The notes under the pieces were generated by a model that was not told the origin of the DNA, did not search any database, and saw only the letters and a program-made list of their open reading frames with translations. Below, in pieces: positions 14,967 to 23,680 of a DNA stretch of 31,456 bases. The stretch is from an uncultured Bacilli bacterium (GTDB taxonomy: Bacteria > Bacillota_I > Bacilli_A > RF39 > UBA660): the NCBI GenBank assembly GCA_947598345.1, contig CANQFF010000004.1, positions 1 through 31,456 of the forward strand, read 5' to 3'. A program made the translations under genes and the position numbers. Within the stretch, counting starts at the first letter, position 1. Every line of letters starts with the position of its first letter.

Positions 14967-16241
14967 TCACATCCTAATATTTTCTTTTAATGGTTCATAA
15001 TCAACAAACAAATTATTATTTAAATACCTTTTTAATGCGATAGAAAAGGTTCTTCGATTTAAAGGTATATGATTTTCAATTAAAAATTCCATAATTTTTG
15101 TTTTTTCCTCTTGAGTTATTATCCTACCACTATTAGCAATAGAATTTCCATTATTATCAAATTCACAATTAACTTCAAGAGTAGAATTTAAAAATTCATT
15201 AATTTCAGTTTGAAAATTTTCTGTAAAATATTTATTTCTTTGTGTAAATTTTCTGAAGATTTTTAAATCTTCAACTGATATATCTTCTCTAATACCTTTT
15301 ACTAAACTTTCAAAATCTAAATCGACCATCATAAAATAATCTATTAAATCAAATTCTCTAACTTGTCCATTACTATCTATTACACCATTTTTTAACATAT
15401 TTAATATTTCTGGTATATAAGCTAAACTTTTAATTTTATTCTTTTGTTCTAATAATTTTAACTTTTTTTGATATTCTTGAAATAATTCATTATTACCTTT
15501 TTTAACAGCACCTAAATAAAAGCTAAATTCACGAAAACTCATATTTTTTTTCGATATAAACTCTTCTTTTGAATTGTAATTACCATTTATAAATTCTCGT
15601 ATTAATTTAGAACTTCTTGTTTCTGTTTTTGTTAAATTGTTTTTATTTTCACTTTTTAATAAGTTTTCATACATTTTAGTTTTAGCTAAAATTATTTCTT
15701 GAAAATTTTCAACATTTTTAAATTGTTCTTTAAATCTTTCAGATCTTTTAACTGTTTCTTTTAATATATTAGGTTTAATTTCAAACATTTGAAATATATC
15801 TTTAATTTTATCGATATCATCTTCTTTAATAAGAAGTTTACAAGCTTCTACATATCTACTAGGTTTTATATTTTGTTTAGCATTTTTTATCCTAATTTCT
15901 GATATCATATCCTGTAACTCAAATTCACTAATTCCTAATACTCGAATAGCATATTCCCTAGCATACTCTTTTAAATTTTCACTTGGAATGCCTAGTTTAT
16001 CAGCATATTCATTAATTTTTTTAACACTCCACTCTAATTTCTCGCATATATCATAATAATATTTTAACAATTCGTCATCTAATCCAGATGGTCTTTTTGA
16101 ATAGTAATTTGAAATGTATAAATTTACTGCTTTAGACACAGCATTATATCCATATTTAATAACAAATTCGTCAAACAAGTTAGAATATTGACCGTATCTT
16201 ATATATACTTGCCCTATTTCTTTTATTGTATCTAAATTCAT
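14967..16241 (-). CDS. Unknown helical protein between smc and holA
   Basis: I do not recognise this 424-residue cytoplasmic protein. It is basic and almost entirely helical, without membrane segments, Cys clusters or nucleotide-binding motifs. Several segments look like short helix-turn-helix units, for example SKEEFISKKNMSFREFSFYL, the EFLIENHIPLNRRTFSIAL segment near the C-terminus, and an N-terminal KLEWSVKKINEYADKLGIP. A DNA- or RNA-binding role would fit but is inference. I use the ATG at 16241 with AAAGGA upstream; the in-frame TTG at 16262 has no ribosome binding site. It lies between smc and holA on the same strand with a small inverted repeat (ATCATGA/TCATGAT, 16268-16290) at the smc stop. 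Confidence 0.7.
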   Translation of the reverse strand: MNLDTIKEIGQVYIRYGQYSNLFDEFVIKYGYNAVSKAVNLYISNYYSKRPSGLDDELLKYYYDICEKLEWSVKKINEYADKLGIPSENLKEYAREYAIRVLGISEFELQDMISEIRIKNAKQNIKPSRYVEACKLLIKEDDIDKIKDIFQMFEIKPNILKETVKRSERFKEQFKNVENFQEIILAKTKMYENLLKSENKNNLTKTETRSSKLIREFINGNYNSKEEFISKKNMSFREFSFYLGAVKKGNNELFQEYQKKLKLLEQKNKIKSLAYIPEILNMLKNGVIDSNGQVREFDLIDYFMMVDLDFESLVKGIREDISVEDLKIFRKFTQRNKYFTENFQTEINEFLNSTLEVNCEFDNNGNSIANSGRIITQEEKTKIMEFLIENHIPLNRRTFSIALKRYLNNNLFVDYEPLKENIRM

Positions 16242-16283
16242 TTTATTATTCGTTCCTTTCAATAATAATCATGAAAATAAGTC

Positions 16284-19226
16284 TCATGATATTTCCTCTA
16301 ATTTTACACTAACTAATTTACTAACACCAGATTCTTGCATAGTAATTCCGTATAAAACATCAACAAATTCCATCGTTTTTTTCTTATGAGTTATTACTAT
16401 GAATTGTGTTTTTTCTTTTAACTTTCTTATATATTTTCCAAATGCCTCAACATTGACCTCGTCTAGTGCGGCTTCAACTTCATCTAATATGCAAAATGGT
16501 ACCGGTCTTGATTTCAATATTGCAAATAGCAAACTAATGGCTGTAAATGTTTTCTCGCCACCTGAAAGTAGACTTATACTCTTTAAAGTCTTGCCTGGAG
16601 GACATGCATTTATTTCTATCCCAGTTTCAAGTAAGTTATTTTCATCTGTTAAATATAATTCTGCAGTACCCCCATTAAAAAGTTCTTTAAATGTTGATGA
16701 AAAATTTTCTTTTATCAATTTAAAAGTTTTCAAAAATTCTTGTTTCATCACACAATCCATTTCATCAATTATATCTAAAAGAGTAATTTCCGCCTTTGAT
16801 AAATCTTCTCTTTGATGAATTAAAAATTCATATCTTTCGCTTATTTTATCAAACTCTTCTATTGCAAGTACATTAACTATACCTAAATCTTTTATATTTC
16901 TTTTTAATGAATTAACTTTATTACGAGCTAAGGTTTGATCAATATCTAACTTATAAAACTTTATAGCATTTTCGTATGTCATAGAATAAGTTTCATTTAA
17001 TGTATTAAGTAAATTATCTAATTTAACATCTGTTCTATTAACATCTATTTCCAATTCATGCAATAAATTAGTTTTTTCAATGTACAAGGAATTATCTTTC
17101 TTTAAATTTAATTCGAATTCTTCTAACTCATTTGATAGTTTTATTTTACTATTATTTAAAACTTCAAGATCTGATTCTATCTTAGATTTTTTTGAAGTAA
17201 TGTTATAGTATTCATTTAATACTTCTTCTTCTTCACTATCTATACTTTTGTTTAAAGCAAGATTGTTAGTAGTTATTTCAAGACTTACCTCTTCTAATCT
17301 TTTATTTAAGTTAGATATAGTATTTTTCCTAAGATTAATATTTTCTTCAATTTCAAATTTCTTTTTATTTATTAAATAAAGTTTATCCTCTATAGCTTTA
17401 AGATCATAGTCTAACTTATTTATTTCATTTTCTACATCTTTTTGTTCGTTTTCATTTTTATTTTGAAGTTTTAAAGTATTTTCTAATTCATATTTATCAG
17501 TAATAATATTTCTTACCTTGATATTACCTCCGGTAAGTGATCCGCCTACATGTAAAATTTCACCATCTATCGTTACTACTCTATACTTATATGATATCAA
17601 TTTACTTATTCTATTAGCATTATCTATATTATCTACCACAATAACATTACCTAATTGATTCTTTATTATATTTTCATATTTTTTATCATACTTAACTATA
17701 GAACTAGCAATATTTATAAACCCCTTCTCGTTTTTTATTTGCGATATTGTTGCACTGTCAATAGTTTTTTCTTTAATAATGTTTAAAGGAAAAAAAGTAA
17801 CTCTTCCAATATTATTTTCTTTTAAATAGTTTATTGCTTCTTTAGCGCATATTTCGTTATCTACAACTACATTAGATGAAGCCATACCTAGTGTGGTGGA
17901 TATTGCTTTAGAATATAACTCTTCAACCTCAATTAAAGCTCCAATAGTTTCATTGATTCCTCTTAATTTTGGATTGTTTAATACACTTTTAACTGAAGAA
18001 GGTAAAGATGAATTATTATCTATATTTTCTTTTAATAACTCTATTTTATTTTTTAAAATATCTGTATTTTTAACAATATTATTTAATTTAAATATTAAAT
18101 CACTTTTATCTCCTTTAATATTTATTATAGTGCTTTCATATCCATCTATTTCAATTAATATATCTTGCAATTCTTTTTCCATTACAGATATTTCATTATT
18201 ATAGCTAGATATATTATTTTTTAATTCTAGTTCATCTTCTTTTAAGCGAATCATATTATCGTGCAACTTAGCATTTTCTACTTCATATTTTTTTCTTTCC
18301 AATATTATTTGTTTTTTAGCATTTACTTTTTCTGCTAAAGTAGTAGTAGCAAGAAGTTCTTTTTGTAAATTTTTAATTTCATCGTCTAATTTTTCTATTT
18401 TTAATTTATACGATGTACTTTTTGCTTCATTTGAACTATTATTTGTATTTAAACTTATTATTTCATTATTTAATTCTTCTATCTTTGATTTATTTTCTTG
18501 ATATTTATAATTTAGTTCAGTTATCTCACTAGATATCAAAGATATTTCTAATTGTTTTAATTCTTCTGTTAAATCTAAATATTTAGATGCCTTTATTTTT
18601 TGTTCTCTTAAAGGTTCTATTTGTATTTCTAACTCTTTAATGATGTCATCTATTCTATTCATATTTTCATGAGTTTTATCCAATTTTTTTAACGCTTCTT
18701 CTTTTCTTTTTTTATACTTAATAACACCAGCTGCTTCTTCAAATACTACTCTTCTATTTTCAGGTTTACTAGATAAAATATCATCTATTTTACCCTGAGA
18801 TATTATGTTAAAAGATTCTTTAGCAATACCACTATCCATTAATATTTCACTGATATCTTTTAATCTACATTTTTCACCGTTCAAGAAAAACTCATTTGTC
18901 CCATCTTTATATAGTCTTCTTTTGATAGATACTTCTTCAAAAGAGACATTTAAATAATTATCTGAATTATCAAATATAAGTGTTACTGATGCAGTATTCA
19001 TAGGATTTCTACTTTTACTACCTGAAAAAATAACATCTGTCATATTTAAATCTCCACGCAATGATTTTACAGATTGTTCTCCAAGTACCCATCTAACAGC
19101 ATCAACAACATTACTTTTACCAGATCCATTTGGACCTACTATTCCAGTAATATTATTGTCTAAATCTATTATTGTATTATCTGCAAAAGATTTAAAGCCA
19201 TGAGCAATTATTTTTTTTAAATACAT
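16284..19226 (-). CDS. smc: Chromosome segregation SMC protein with short coiled-coil arms
   Basis: The 980-residue SMC has Walker A GPNGSGKS at 31-38, a coiled coil from about 165 to 405, a hinge at about 407-570 (with VGGSLTGGNI near its end), the returning coil, the C-motif LSGGEK at 887-892 and Walker B FCILDEVEAALDE at 911-923. SMC dimers with ScpA and ScpB extrude DNA loops and help segregate chromosomes. The usual bacterial length is near 1180 residues; heads and hinge look complete here, so the loss is in the arms, roughly 100 residues on each side. The ATG follows AAGGTGAT. Its own promoter lies just upstream, and it leads the unknown-holA-zincin genes. scpAB are not in the window. 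Confidence 0.96.
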   Translation of the reverse strand: MYLKKIIAHGFKSFADNTIIDLDNNITGIVGPNGSGKSNVVDAVRWVLGEQSVKSLRGDLNMTDVIFSGSKSRNPMNTASVTLIFDNSDNYLNVSFEEVSIKRRLYKDGTNEFFLNGEKCRLKDISEILMDSGIAKESFNIISQGKIDDILSSKPENRRVVFEEAAGVIKYKKRKEEALKKLDKTHENMNRIDDIIKELEIQIEPLREQKIKASKYLDLTEELKQLEISLISSEITELNYKYQENKSKIEELNNEIISLNTNNSSNEAKSTSYKLKIEKLDDEIKNLQKELLATTTLAEKVNAKKQIILERKKYEVENAKLHDNMIRLKEDELELKNNISSYNNEISVMEKELQDILIEIDGYESTIINIKGDKSDLIFKLNNIVKNTDILKNKIELLKENIDNNSSLPSSVKSVLNNPKLRGINETIGALIEVEELYSKAISTTLGMASSNVVVDNEICAKEAINYLKENNIGRVTFFPLNIIKEKTIDSATISQIKNEKGFINIASSIVKYDKKYENIIKNQLGNVIVVDNIDNANRISKLISYKYRVVTIDGEILHVGGSLTGGNIKVRNIITDKYELENTLKLQNKNENEQKDVENEINKLDYDLKAIEDKLYLINKKKFEIEENINLRKNTISNLNKRLEEVSLEITTNNLALNKSIDSEEEEVLNEYYNITSKKSKIESDLEVLNNSKIKLSNELEEFELNLKKDNSLYIEKTNLLHELEIDVNRTDVKLDNLLNTLNETYSMTYENAIKFYKLDIDQTLARNKVNSLKRNIKDLGIVNVLAIEEFDKISERYEFLIHQREDLSKAEITLLDIIDEMDCVMKQEFLKTFKLIKENFSSTFKELFNGGTAELYLTDENNLLETGIEINACPPGKTLKSISLLSGGEKTFTAISLLFAILKSRPVPFCILDEVEAALDEVNVEAFGKYIRKLKEKTQFIVITHKKKTMEFVDVLYGITMQESGVSKLVSVKLEEIS

Positions 19227-19249
19227 ACTATCACCTTGCCAACATTAAT

Positions 19250-19278
19250 ATTATATCAATAAAAAAAGGTAAAAACAA
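19250..19278 (-). promoter_or_regulatory. SigA-type promoter of smc
   Basis: On the minus strand TTGTTT (19273-19278) and TATAAT (19250-19255) are 17 bases apart, and TGA just before the -10 extends it. The -10 lies 23 bases before the smc ATG. It overlaps the T-run of the preceding terminator. Confidence 0.6.
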
Positions 19279-19302
19279 GAAAACTATTAATAAAATTAAT
19301 AG
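19276..19302 (-). terminator. Terminator after the 149-residue gene
   Basis: On the minus strand CTATTAAT and ATTAATAG (19284-19302) form an 8-bp stem over a three-base loop, followed by TTTTCTTG and more T. The stop codon of the gene lies inside the stem. It separates the glycosyltransferase unit from smc. Confidence 0.7.
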
Positions 19303-19745
19303 CTATTTCGCAAAAGTCTCTTTCTTTTCTCTGAATCAGTTCGTATTAATAAATTCTCTTTGTCTGTTAAAAAAGTTCTATCTATATCTTTATCAAACAT
19401 TTCTAATGCTTTTTGTTCACTACAAACGATATTAATATCATCATTCATATTATATAATTCTATTACTTTAGTTATTTTCATTTGAGAAGTTTGTCTATCA
19501 AATGTATCATAATATATTAAAATCATATTATCATTGTATAGCACTTTTAATGAATCAAAGATTTTTCTAAATCTACCTAGAAAATGCTCTTGTCCATTAT
19601 TAAAAATCACATCATAAAAATACATTCCCTTAATTCTAAAATATCTTACTTCGATATAACAATTATCATTTAACGCATATATATCAGGGCTATATATGTC
19701 AACTGGTAAATAAATATCGTAATCATTATTGTTTATTTGTTCCAT
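19296..19745 (-). CDS. Unknown 149-residue protein overlapping the glycosyltransferase
   Basis: I do not recognise this protein. It is soluble and rich in Asp, Asn and Tyr, with beta-strand-like segments (YIEVRYFRIKGMYFYDVIFN) and a basic C-terminus (EKRKRLLRNSY). GAGG lies nine bases before its ATG, inside the end of the glycosyltransferase gene, which it overlaps by 20 bases, so the two are translationally coupled and may work together. The internal composition matches its neighbours, with no sign of recent transfer. Confidence 0.65.
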   Translation of the reverse strand: MEQINNNDYDIYLPVDIYSPDIYALNDNCYIEVRYFRIKGMYFYDVIFNNGQEHFLGRFRKIFDSLKVLYNDNMILIYYDTFDRQTSQMKITKVIELYNMNDDINIVCSEQKALEMFDKDIDRTFLTDKENLLIRTDSEKRKRLLRNSY

Positions 19746-20742
19746 TAGATAAAACCTCTTTATATATATTTATTAATTTAATTCCCACCTTTTTAATATC
19801 TCTTTCTTCAGCTACCTTATATCCTTCATCAGTCAAATTTGGTAATTTACCTTCTAATATTTTTTTAATTTTATCTTCAAATTCATCTATATTTTTTGCT
19901 TTATATACATTAACTCCATCTATTAACCAATCATCAAATACTGGAATATCTCTAATAAGTGAAGGAATTCTTGCTGCACAAGCCTCAATAATAGGTATAC
20001 CTTCTGTCTCCTCTAGAGTTGGAAATAGATATAAATCACATCCACTATAAGCACCTTTTAATATTTCTGGCTCTACATATCCTGCGAATACTAAATTAGG
20101 TAATTTTGTATTAACAGCTTTTTTTATTTTTGATGGAGAAGCCGCTAATGGAGAATGACCAAACCATATAAATTTATATTGTGGAAGTCTTTTTGCAAGT
20201 TCTACAAAATCAAGTATTCCCTTTCTTTCAATATATAATCCAACACCCATTATAATTTTATCTTTATCAGTATATCCAAAATTTTTTCTAAATTGTTTCG
20301 CCAATTTTTCATTTTTTTCAAAGAATTTAACATCTACACCATTGCTTATATCAGTAATAGGTATTTTTATGCCATATCCTTCTAGTAATTTCTTGGAATA
20401 TGGTGTTGGAGTCAATATGTGATCACCTAGTGAGTAACATTTTATTAACCATTCCTTAAAAGCAGGAGCCACTTGATTAGAAAGAATAAATGAATTTCTA
20501 AAATCTTCTTCCGTAGAATGTGCATGATATATTACTTTCTTACCATTTTTTTTAGCTTTCTTAGCTAACAAATAAGACTTTGGACCATAAAAATTTATAT
20601 GTACAATATCCCAATCATCTTTTACATCAGTAGTGTATTCAATATTATTATCTTTTAATGCTTCCATTTGGTGCTTTATAGCTTTACCAAGTCCGGATTT
20701 ACCTATCATTTTTTCATTTTCAGTGTATAATAATACTTTCAT
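19726..20742 (-). CDS. GT4-family glycosyltransferase, CpoA-like glycolipid synthase
   Basis: The 338 residues have the GT-B layout: an N-terminal Rossmann half with the KSGLGKAIKHQ motif and IYHAHSTEEDFRNSFILSNQ, and a C-terminal nucleotide-sugar half with ISNGVDV, GVGLYIERKG and the retaining EX7E-type motif in EETEGIPIIEA. HAHSTEEDFRNSF closely resembles the streptococcal CpoA and related glycolipid synthases that add a second sugar to monoglycosyl diacylglycerol. The enzyme should act at the inner face of the membrane. The exact sugar cannot be read from sequence. The ATG follows GGTGAT and a good promoter. Its start lies 33 bases after ylmC; a role in capsule or other glycan synthesis is an alternative. 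Confidence 0.82.
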   Translation of the reverse strand: MKVLLYTENEKMIGKSGLGKAIKHQMEALKDNNIEYTTDVKDDWDIVHINFYGPKSYLLAKKAKKNGKKVIYHAHSTEEDFRNSFILSNQVAPAFKEWLIKCYSLGDHILTPTPYSKKLLEGYGIKIPITDISNGVDVKFFEKNEKLAKQFRKNFGYTDKDKIIMGVGLYIERKGILDFVELAKRLPQYKFIWFGHSPLAASPSKIKKAVNTKLPNLVFAGYVEPEILKGAYSGCDLYLFPTLEETEGIPIIEACAARIPSLIRDIPVFDDWLIDGVNVYKAKNIDEFEDKIKKILEGKLPNLTDEGYKVAEERDIKKVGIKLINIYKEVLSNGTNKQ

Positions 20743-20757
20743 TCAATCACCAATTTA

Positions 20758-20786
20758 AGTATAACACAAAAATATTTAATAAACAA
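20758..20786 (-). promoter_or_regulatory. SigA-type promoter of the glycosyltransferase gene
   Basis: On the minus strand TTGTTT (20781-20786) and TATACT (20758-20763) are 17 bases apart, with TG before the -10. The -35 lies inside the 3' end of ylmC. The -10 ends 15 bases before the ATG. Confidence 0.55.
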
Positions 20787-21006
20787 CCCTAACAAGTATT
20801 ACATCTTCACCTATTTTTTCTATTTGATCCCATCTAACAGAAAATTCTTTTTTACTAGTAAAGTATGAAATAATAAACTTATGTTTTTCAACTATTAATC
20901 CTGTTGTTTTACCATTTTCATCTATACTTAAATCTATTATATTTCCAATATTTTTTCCATCAATTAAATTTATAACAGTTTTATTTTGTAAATCAGATAA
21001 TCTCAT
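20776..21006 (-). CDS. ylmC: YlmC/YmxH-family sporulation-associated PRC-barrel protein
   Basis: The 76-residue protein is a single PRC-barrel-like domain typical of the YlmC/YmxH family: MRLSDLQNKTVINLIDGKNIG, then a beta-rich segment ending WDQIEKIGEDVILV. In Bacillota this family often follows sigG or sits near spoIIG genes, and in clostridia it is annotated as sporulation-linked; its biochemical job is unknown. The ATG follows GGTGATTA. A TATAAT at 21021-21026, 14 bases before the start, is a possible -10. The preceding sigG transcript probably ends at the hairpin at 21062-21089. Confidence 0.85.
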   Translation of the reverse strand: MRLSDLQNKTVINLIDGKNIGNIIDLSIDENGKTTGLIVEKHKFIISYFTSKKEFSVRWDQIEKIGEDVILVRVVY

Positions 21007-21061
21007 TTAATCACCAATATATTATATGAATATATGAATTATAATCGCCTATTTTATATAT

Positions 21062-21089
21062 AAAAAATAAGTCTATTTTAACTTATTTT
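21062..21089 (-). terminator. Terminator after sigG
   Basis: AAAATAAGT and ACTTATTTT (21064-21072 with 21081-21089) form a perfect 9-bp stem with an 8-base loop on the minus strand, followed by further T and the AT-rich ylmC upstream region. The sigG stop is in the loop. Confidence 0.6.
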
Positions 21090-21854
21090 GTTTTTTATAT
21101 TATTTAAAGCTGTTTTTTCTAATCTAGATATTTGAGCCTGTGATATACCTATTTCTTCTGCTAATTCCATCTGTGTTTTACCTATTATATATCTTTCAAC
21201 AATAATATATTTTTCTTTTTCTTTTAATGAGTTAATTGCTTCCTTTAATGCTACTTTTTCATCAATAAATTTCATTTTACTATTTTTGTCTTCTATTTGA
21301 TCTTGCAAATATATTGTATCACCACCATCACTATATATTGGTTCTGAAATACTTAATGTATCTCTCATACTATCTAGAGCATTACTAACTTCAAATTCAG
21401 TTAAACCGAGTTTATCAGCTATTTGTTTTACAGTAGGCTCTTTATTTAACAAGTTTGTTAACTCCTCTTTAACCATTAAAGCATGATAAGCAATATCTTT
21501 AACACTTCTTGCAACTCTAATACTACTATTATCTCTTAAATATCTTTTAACTTCTCCTAAAATCATTGGTACTGCATATGTTGAAAATTTTACATCAAAA
21601 CTAAGATCAAAATTTTCAATTGCCTTAATTAAACCAATACATCCAACTTGAAACAAATCATCCATGTTGTCACATCTATTATTGTATTTTTTTAGTATAC
21701 TAAGAACTAATTTTAAATTACCATTTACTAATTCTTCTTTAGCTATTTTATCACCAACTTTATATCTTTTAAATAGCTCTAACATTTTTTCATTATTTAA
21801 AACTTTTAAATTCGCAGTATTCACGCCACAAATTTCTACTTTATGACGCGCCAT
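21078..21854 (-). CDS. sigG: Forespore RNA polymerase sigma factor SigG
   Basis: The 258-residue sigma-70 family protein begins RHKVEICGVNT, the SigG hallmark, and has region 2 (LVNGNLKLVLSIL, DDLFQVGCIGLIKAIENFDL, KFSTYAVPMILGEVKRYLRD), region 3 and region 4 (GKTQMELAEEIGISQAQISR). SigG drives late gene expression in the engulfed forespore. The length matches B. subtilis SigG (about 260). AAAGGAGAAATT precedes the ATG. In related genomes sigG normally follows spoIIGA and sigE downstream of ftsZ; here the gene upstream is fhs. A motif like a SigF/SigG promoter lies in front, and autoregulation would be usual. Confidence 0.96.
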   Translation of the reverse strand: MARHKVEICGVNTANLKVLNNEKMLELFKRYKVGDKIAKEELVNGNLKLVLSILKKYNNRCDNMDDLFQVGCIGLIKAIENFDLSFDVKFSTYAVPMILGEVKRYLRDNSSIRVARSVKDIAYHALMVKEELTNLLNKEPTVKQIADKLGLTEFEVSNALDSMRDTLSISEPIYSDGGDTIYLQDQIEDKNSKMKFIDEKVALKEAINSLKEKEKYIIVERYIIGKTQMELAEEIGISQAQISRLEKTALNNIKNKIS

Positions 21855-21872
21855 AATTTCTCCTTTCAGATA

Positions 21873-21899
21873 TATTATGGCAATATTAATATAATTTCA
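21873..21899 (-). promoter_or_regulatory. Possible SigF/SigG-type promoter of sigG
   Basis: On the minus strand TGAAAT (21894-21899) and CATAATA (21873-21879) are 14 bases apart. This resembles forespore promoters (a TGnATA-like -35 and a CATnnTA-like -10). The match is partial and the region is AT-rich. Confidence 0.35.
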
Positions 21900-21935
21900 A
21901 ACATTTTTAAATTAGAATCTTAATCAAATCAAAAT

Positions 21936-21960
21936 TAAAAAGTTAGCTACTAACTTTTTA
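21936..21960 (-). terminator. Terminator after fhs
   Basis: TAAAAAGTTAG and CTAACTTTTTA form a perfect 11-bp stem over a three-base loop. The fhs stop codon lies in the upstream arm on the minus strand. The T-rich arm and the following AT-rich DNA complete it. Confidence 0.75.
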
Positions 21961-23598
21961 AAATAATCCTGATATATTTCCGTTATTATCTATATCCATA
22001 TTCAAATAGGCACTATTTTTAGCAAGCCCTGGCATGGTCATAATGTTTCCCATAAAAACTACAATAAAACCTGCTCCAGTACACAATTTAATATCAGTTA
22101 TAGTCATATCAAAATCATTAGGAGCACCTAATAATTTAGGATTATCTGTAAAAGAATATTGTGTTTTTGCAATACATATAGGTAATGATCCATAACCATT
22201 AGATTCAATCATATTTATTTTTTTAATGATCTCATCACTCATATTTATATTTTTTGCTCTATATATTTGTTTACATATTTTATTTATTTTATCTATTACA
22301 GGTTCATTAAAATTATATAATGGTTTATAGTCTGATTCATTATCACAAATTTTTATAATCTTTTTAGCTAAAGATAGTGCGCCATTACTTCCATCTTTAT
22401 ATGAAGTACATATATCTGCTTCTATTCCTAGATTAGTAAGATAATCTTTTAAATAAGCTATTTCATTATCAGTATCATAATTAAATTTATTTATACATAC
22501 AATTATATTCTTTGTATATTTTTGCATATTTTCTATATGTCTTTTTAAATTGCATATACCATTTTTAAGTGCATCTAAATTCTCTTTATTTATATCTTCT
22601 TTACTAATTCCACTATTATATTTTAAACTTCTTATAGTTACATTTATAACTATACAATTTGGTTTTAGGTTACCGAGTTGACATTTAATATCTAAAAACT
22701 TTTCTGCTCCCAAATCAGAACCAAAACCTGCTTCTGTAACAACATACTTACTCAATGAAAGTCCTAATTTAGTAGCTATTAAGGAATTACAACCGTGTGC
22801 GATGTTTGCAAAAGGACCACCATGTATTATAGCTGGATTATTTTCAAGAGTTTGTACCAAATTTGGTTTTATCGCATCTTTAAGAAGTAATGCAATTGCA
22901 CCCTCACAATTTAAATCTTTTGCAAATAACATTTTGCCATCTTTTGTATATCCAATTAATATATTTCCTATTCTATTTTTTAAATCGTCTATATTTTTTG
23001 AAAGACATAATATAGCCATCATTTCTGATGCTACTGAAATATTAAATTTTTCTTCTCTTTCAAGTCCATTATTATCATATTTTAGAACTACATTGCGAAG
23101 AGCTCTATCATTAAGATCAATACATCTATTGAATACAACTTTATCTATTCCAAGTTGATTTCCCTGATATATATGATTATCTATTATCGCACAAAGTAAA
23201 TTATTTGCTGATTCTATAGCTGGTATATCTCCAGTAAAATGAAGATTAATATCTTCCATTGGTACAACTTGTGAATATCCACCTCCAGTTGCGCCACCTT
23301 TTATTCCAAATACTGGTCCTAAAGAAGGTTCTCTTAAAACAACTAAAGATTTTTCGCCCAACTTGTTTATAGCATCATTTATAGCTATACTAACAGTTGT
23401 CTTTCCTTCACCAAAAGGTGTAGGATTAGTTGAAGTAACAAGAATTAATTTTCCGTTTTGAGACTTAATTTCATTTAAATTAATTTTAGCTTTAAATTTG
23501 CCATAGCATTCAATATTATTTTCAATATTTAACTTTTTAGCTATTTCGGTTATATTTAATAAATTACATTCCCTACTTATATCGATATCAGATTTCAT
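21958..23598 (-). CDS. fhs: Formate-tetrahydrofolate ligase
   Basis: Fhs makes 10-formyltetrahydrofolate from formate, THF and ATP, feeding purine synthesis and, in acetogens, the methyl branch of the Wood-Ljungdahl pathway. The 546 residues carry the P-loop TPFGEGKTT (60-68), REPSLGPVFGIKGGATGGGY, the folate region LHFTGDIPAI, and the C-terminal MTMPGLAKNSAYLN, all diagnostic. I start at the ATG at 23598 with TAGGTGAT upstream; an in-frame GTG at 23607 is part of that ribosome binding site. It has its own -10 (TATAAT, 23616-23621) directly after the ftsZ terminator. No other one-carbon genes are nearby. Its place between ftsZ and sigG is unusual. Confidence 0.97.
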   Translation of the reverse strand: MKSDIDISRECNLLNITEIAKKLNIENNIECYGKFKAKINLNEIKSQNGKLILVTSTNPTPFGEGKTTVSIAINDAINKLGEKSLVVLREPSLGPVFGIKGGATGGGYSQVVPMEDINLHFTGDIPAIESANNLLCAIIDNHIYQGNQLGIDKVVFNRCIDLNDRALRNVVLKYDNNGLEREEKFNISVASEMMAILCLSKNIDDLKNRIGNILIGYTKDGKMLFAKDLNCEGAIALLLKDAIKPNLVQTLENNPAIIHGGPFANIAHGCNSLIATKLGLSLSKYVVTEAGFGSDLGAEKFLDIKCQLGNLKPNCIVINVTIRSLKYNSGISKEDINKENLDALKNGICNLKRHIENMQKYTKNIIVCINKFNYDTDNEIAYLKDYLTNLGIEADICTSYKDGSNGALSLAKKIIKICDNESDYKPLYNFNEPVIDKINKICKQIYRAKNINMSDEIIKKINMIESNGYGSLPICIAKTQYSFTDNPKLLGAPNDFDMTITDIKLCTGAGFIVVFMGNIMTMPGLAKNSAYLNMDIDNNGNISGLF

Positions 23599-23615
23599 AA
23601 AAATCACCTACATTA

Positions 23616-23650
23616 ATTATACTAAAAAAGAATAGAAAAATCCATTCTTT
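23616..23650 (-). terminator. ftsZ terminator running into the fhs -10 box
   Basis: On the minus strand AAAGAATGG (23642-23650) pairs with CTATTCTTT (23627-23635), with one G-U pair, over a six-base loop. A run of six T at 23624-23629 overlaps the arm end, and the fhs TATAAT follows at once at 23616-23621, so one transcript ends where the next begins. Confidence 0.75.
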
Positions 23651-23680
23651 AAGTCTATTTTCACATTAACACCCTATTTA

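Noticed and set aside
16268..16290. Inverted repeat ATCATGA/TCATGAT at the smc stop as a terminator
   Set aside because: No T-run follows on either strand and the next genes are closely packed; it may only weaken read-through.
21021..21038. Tandem TATATGAA repeats before ylmC as an operator
   Set aside because: Only two copies of eight bases in very AT-rich DNA; chance is likely.
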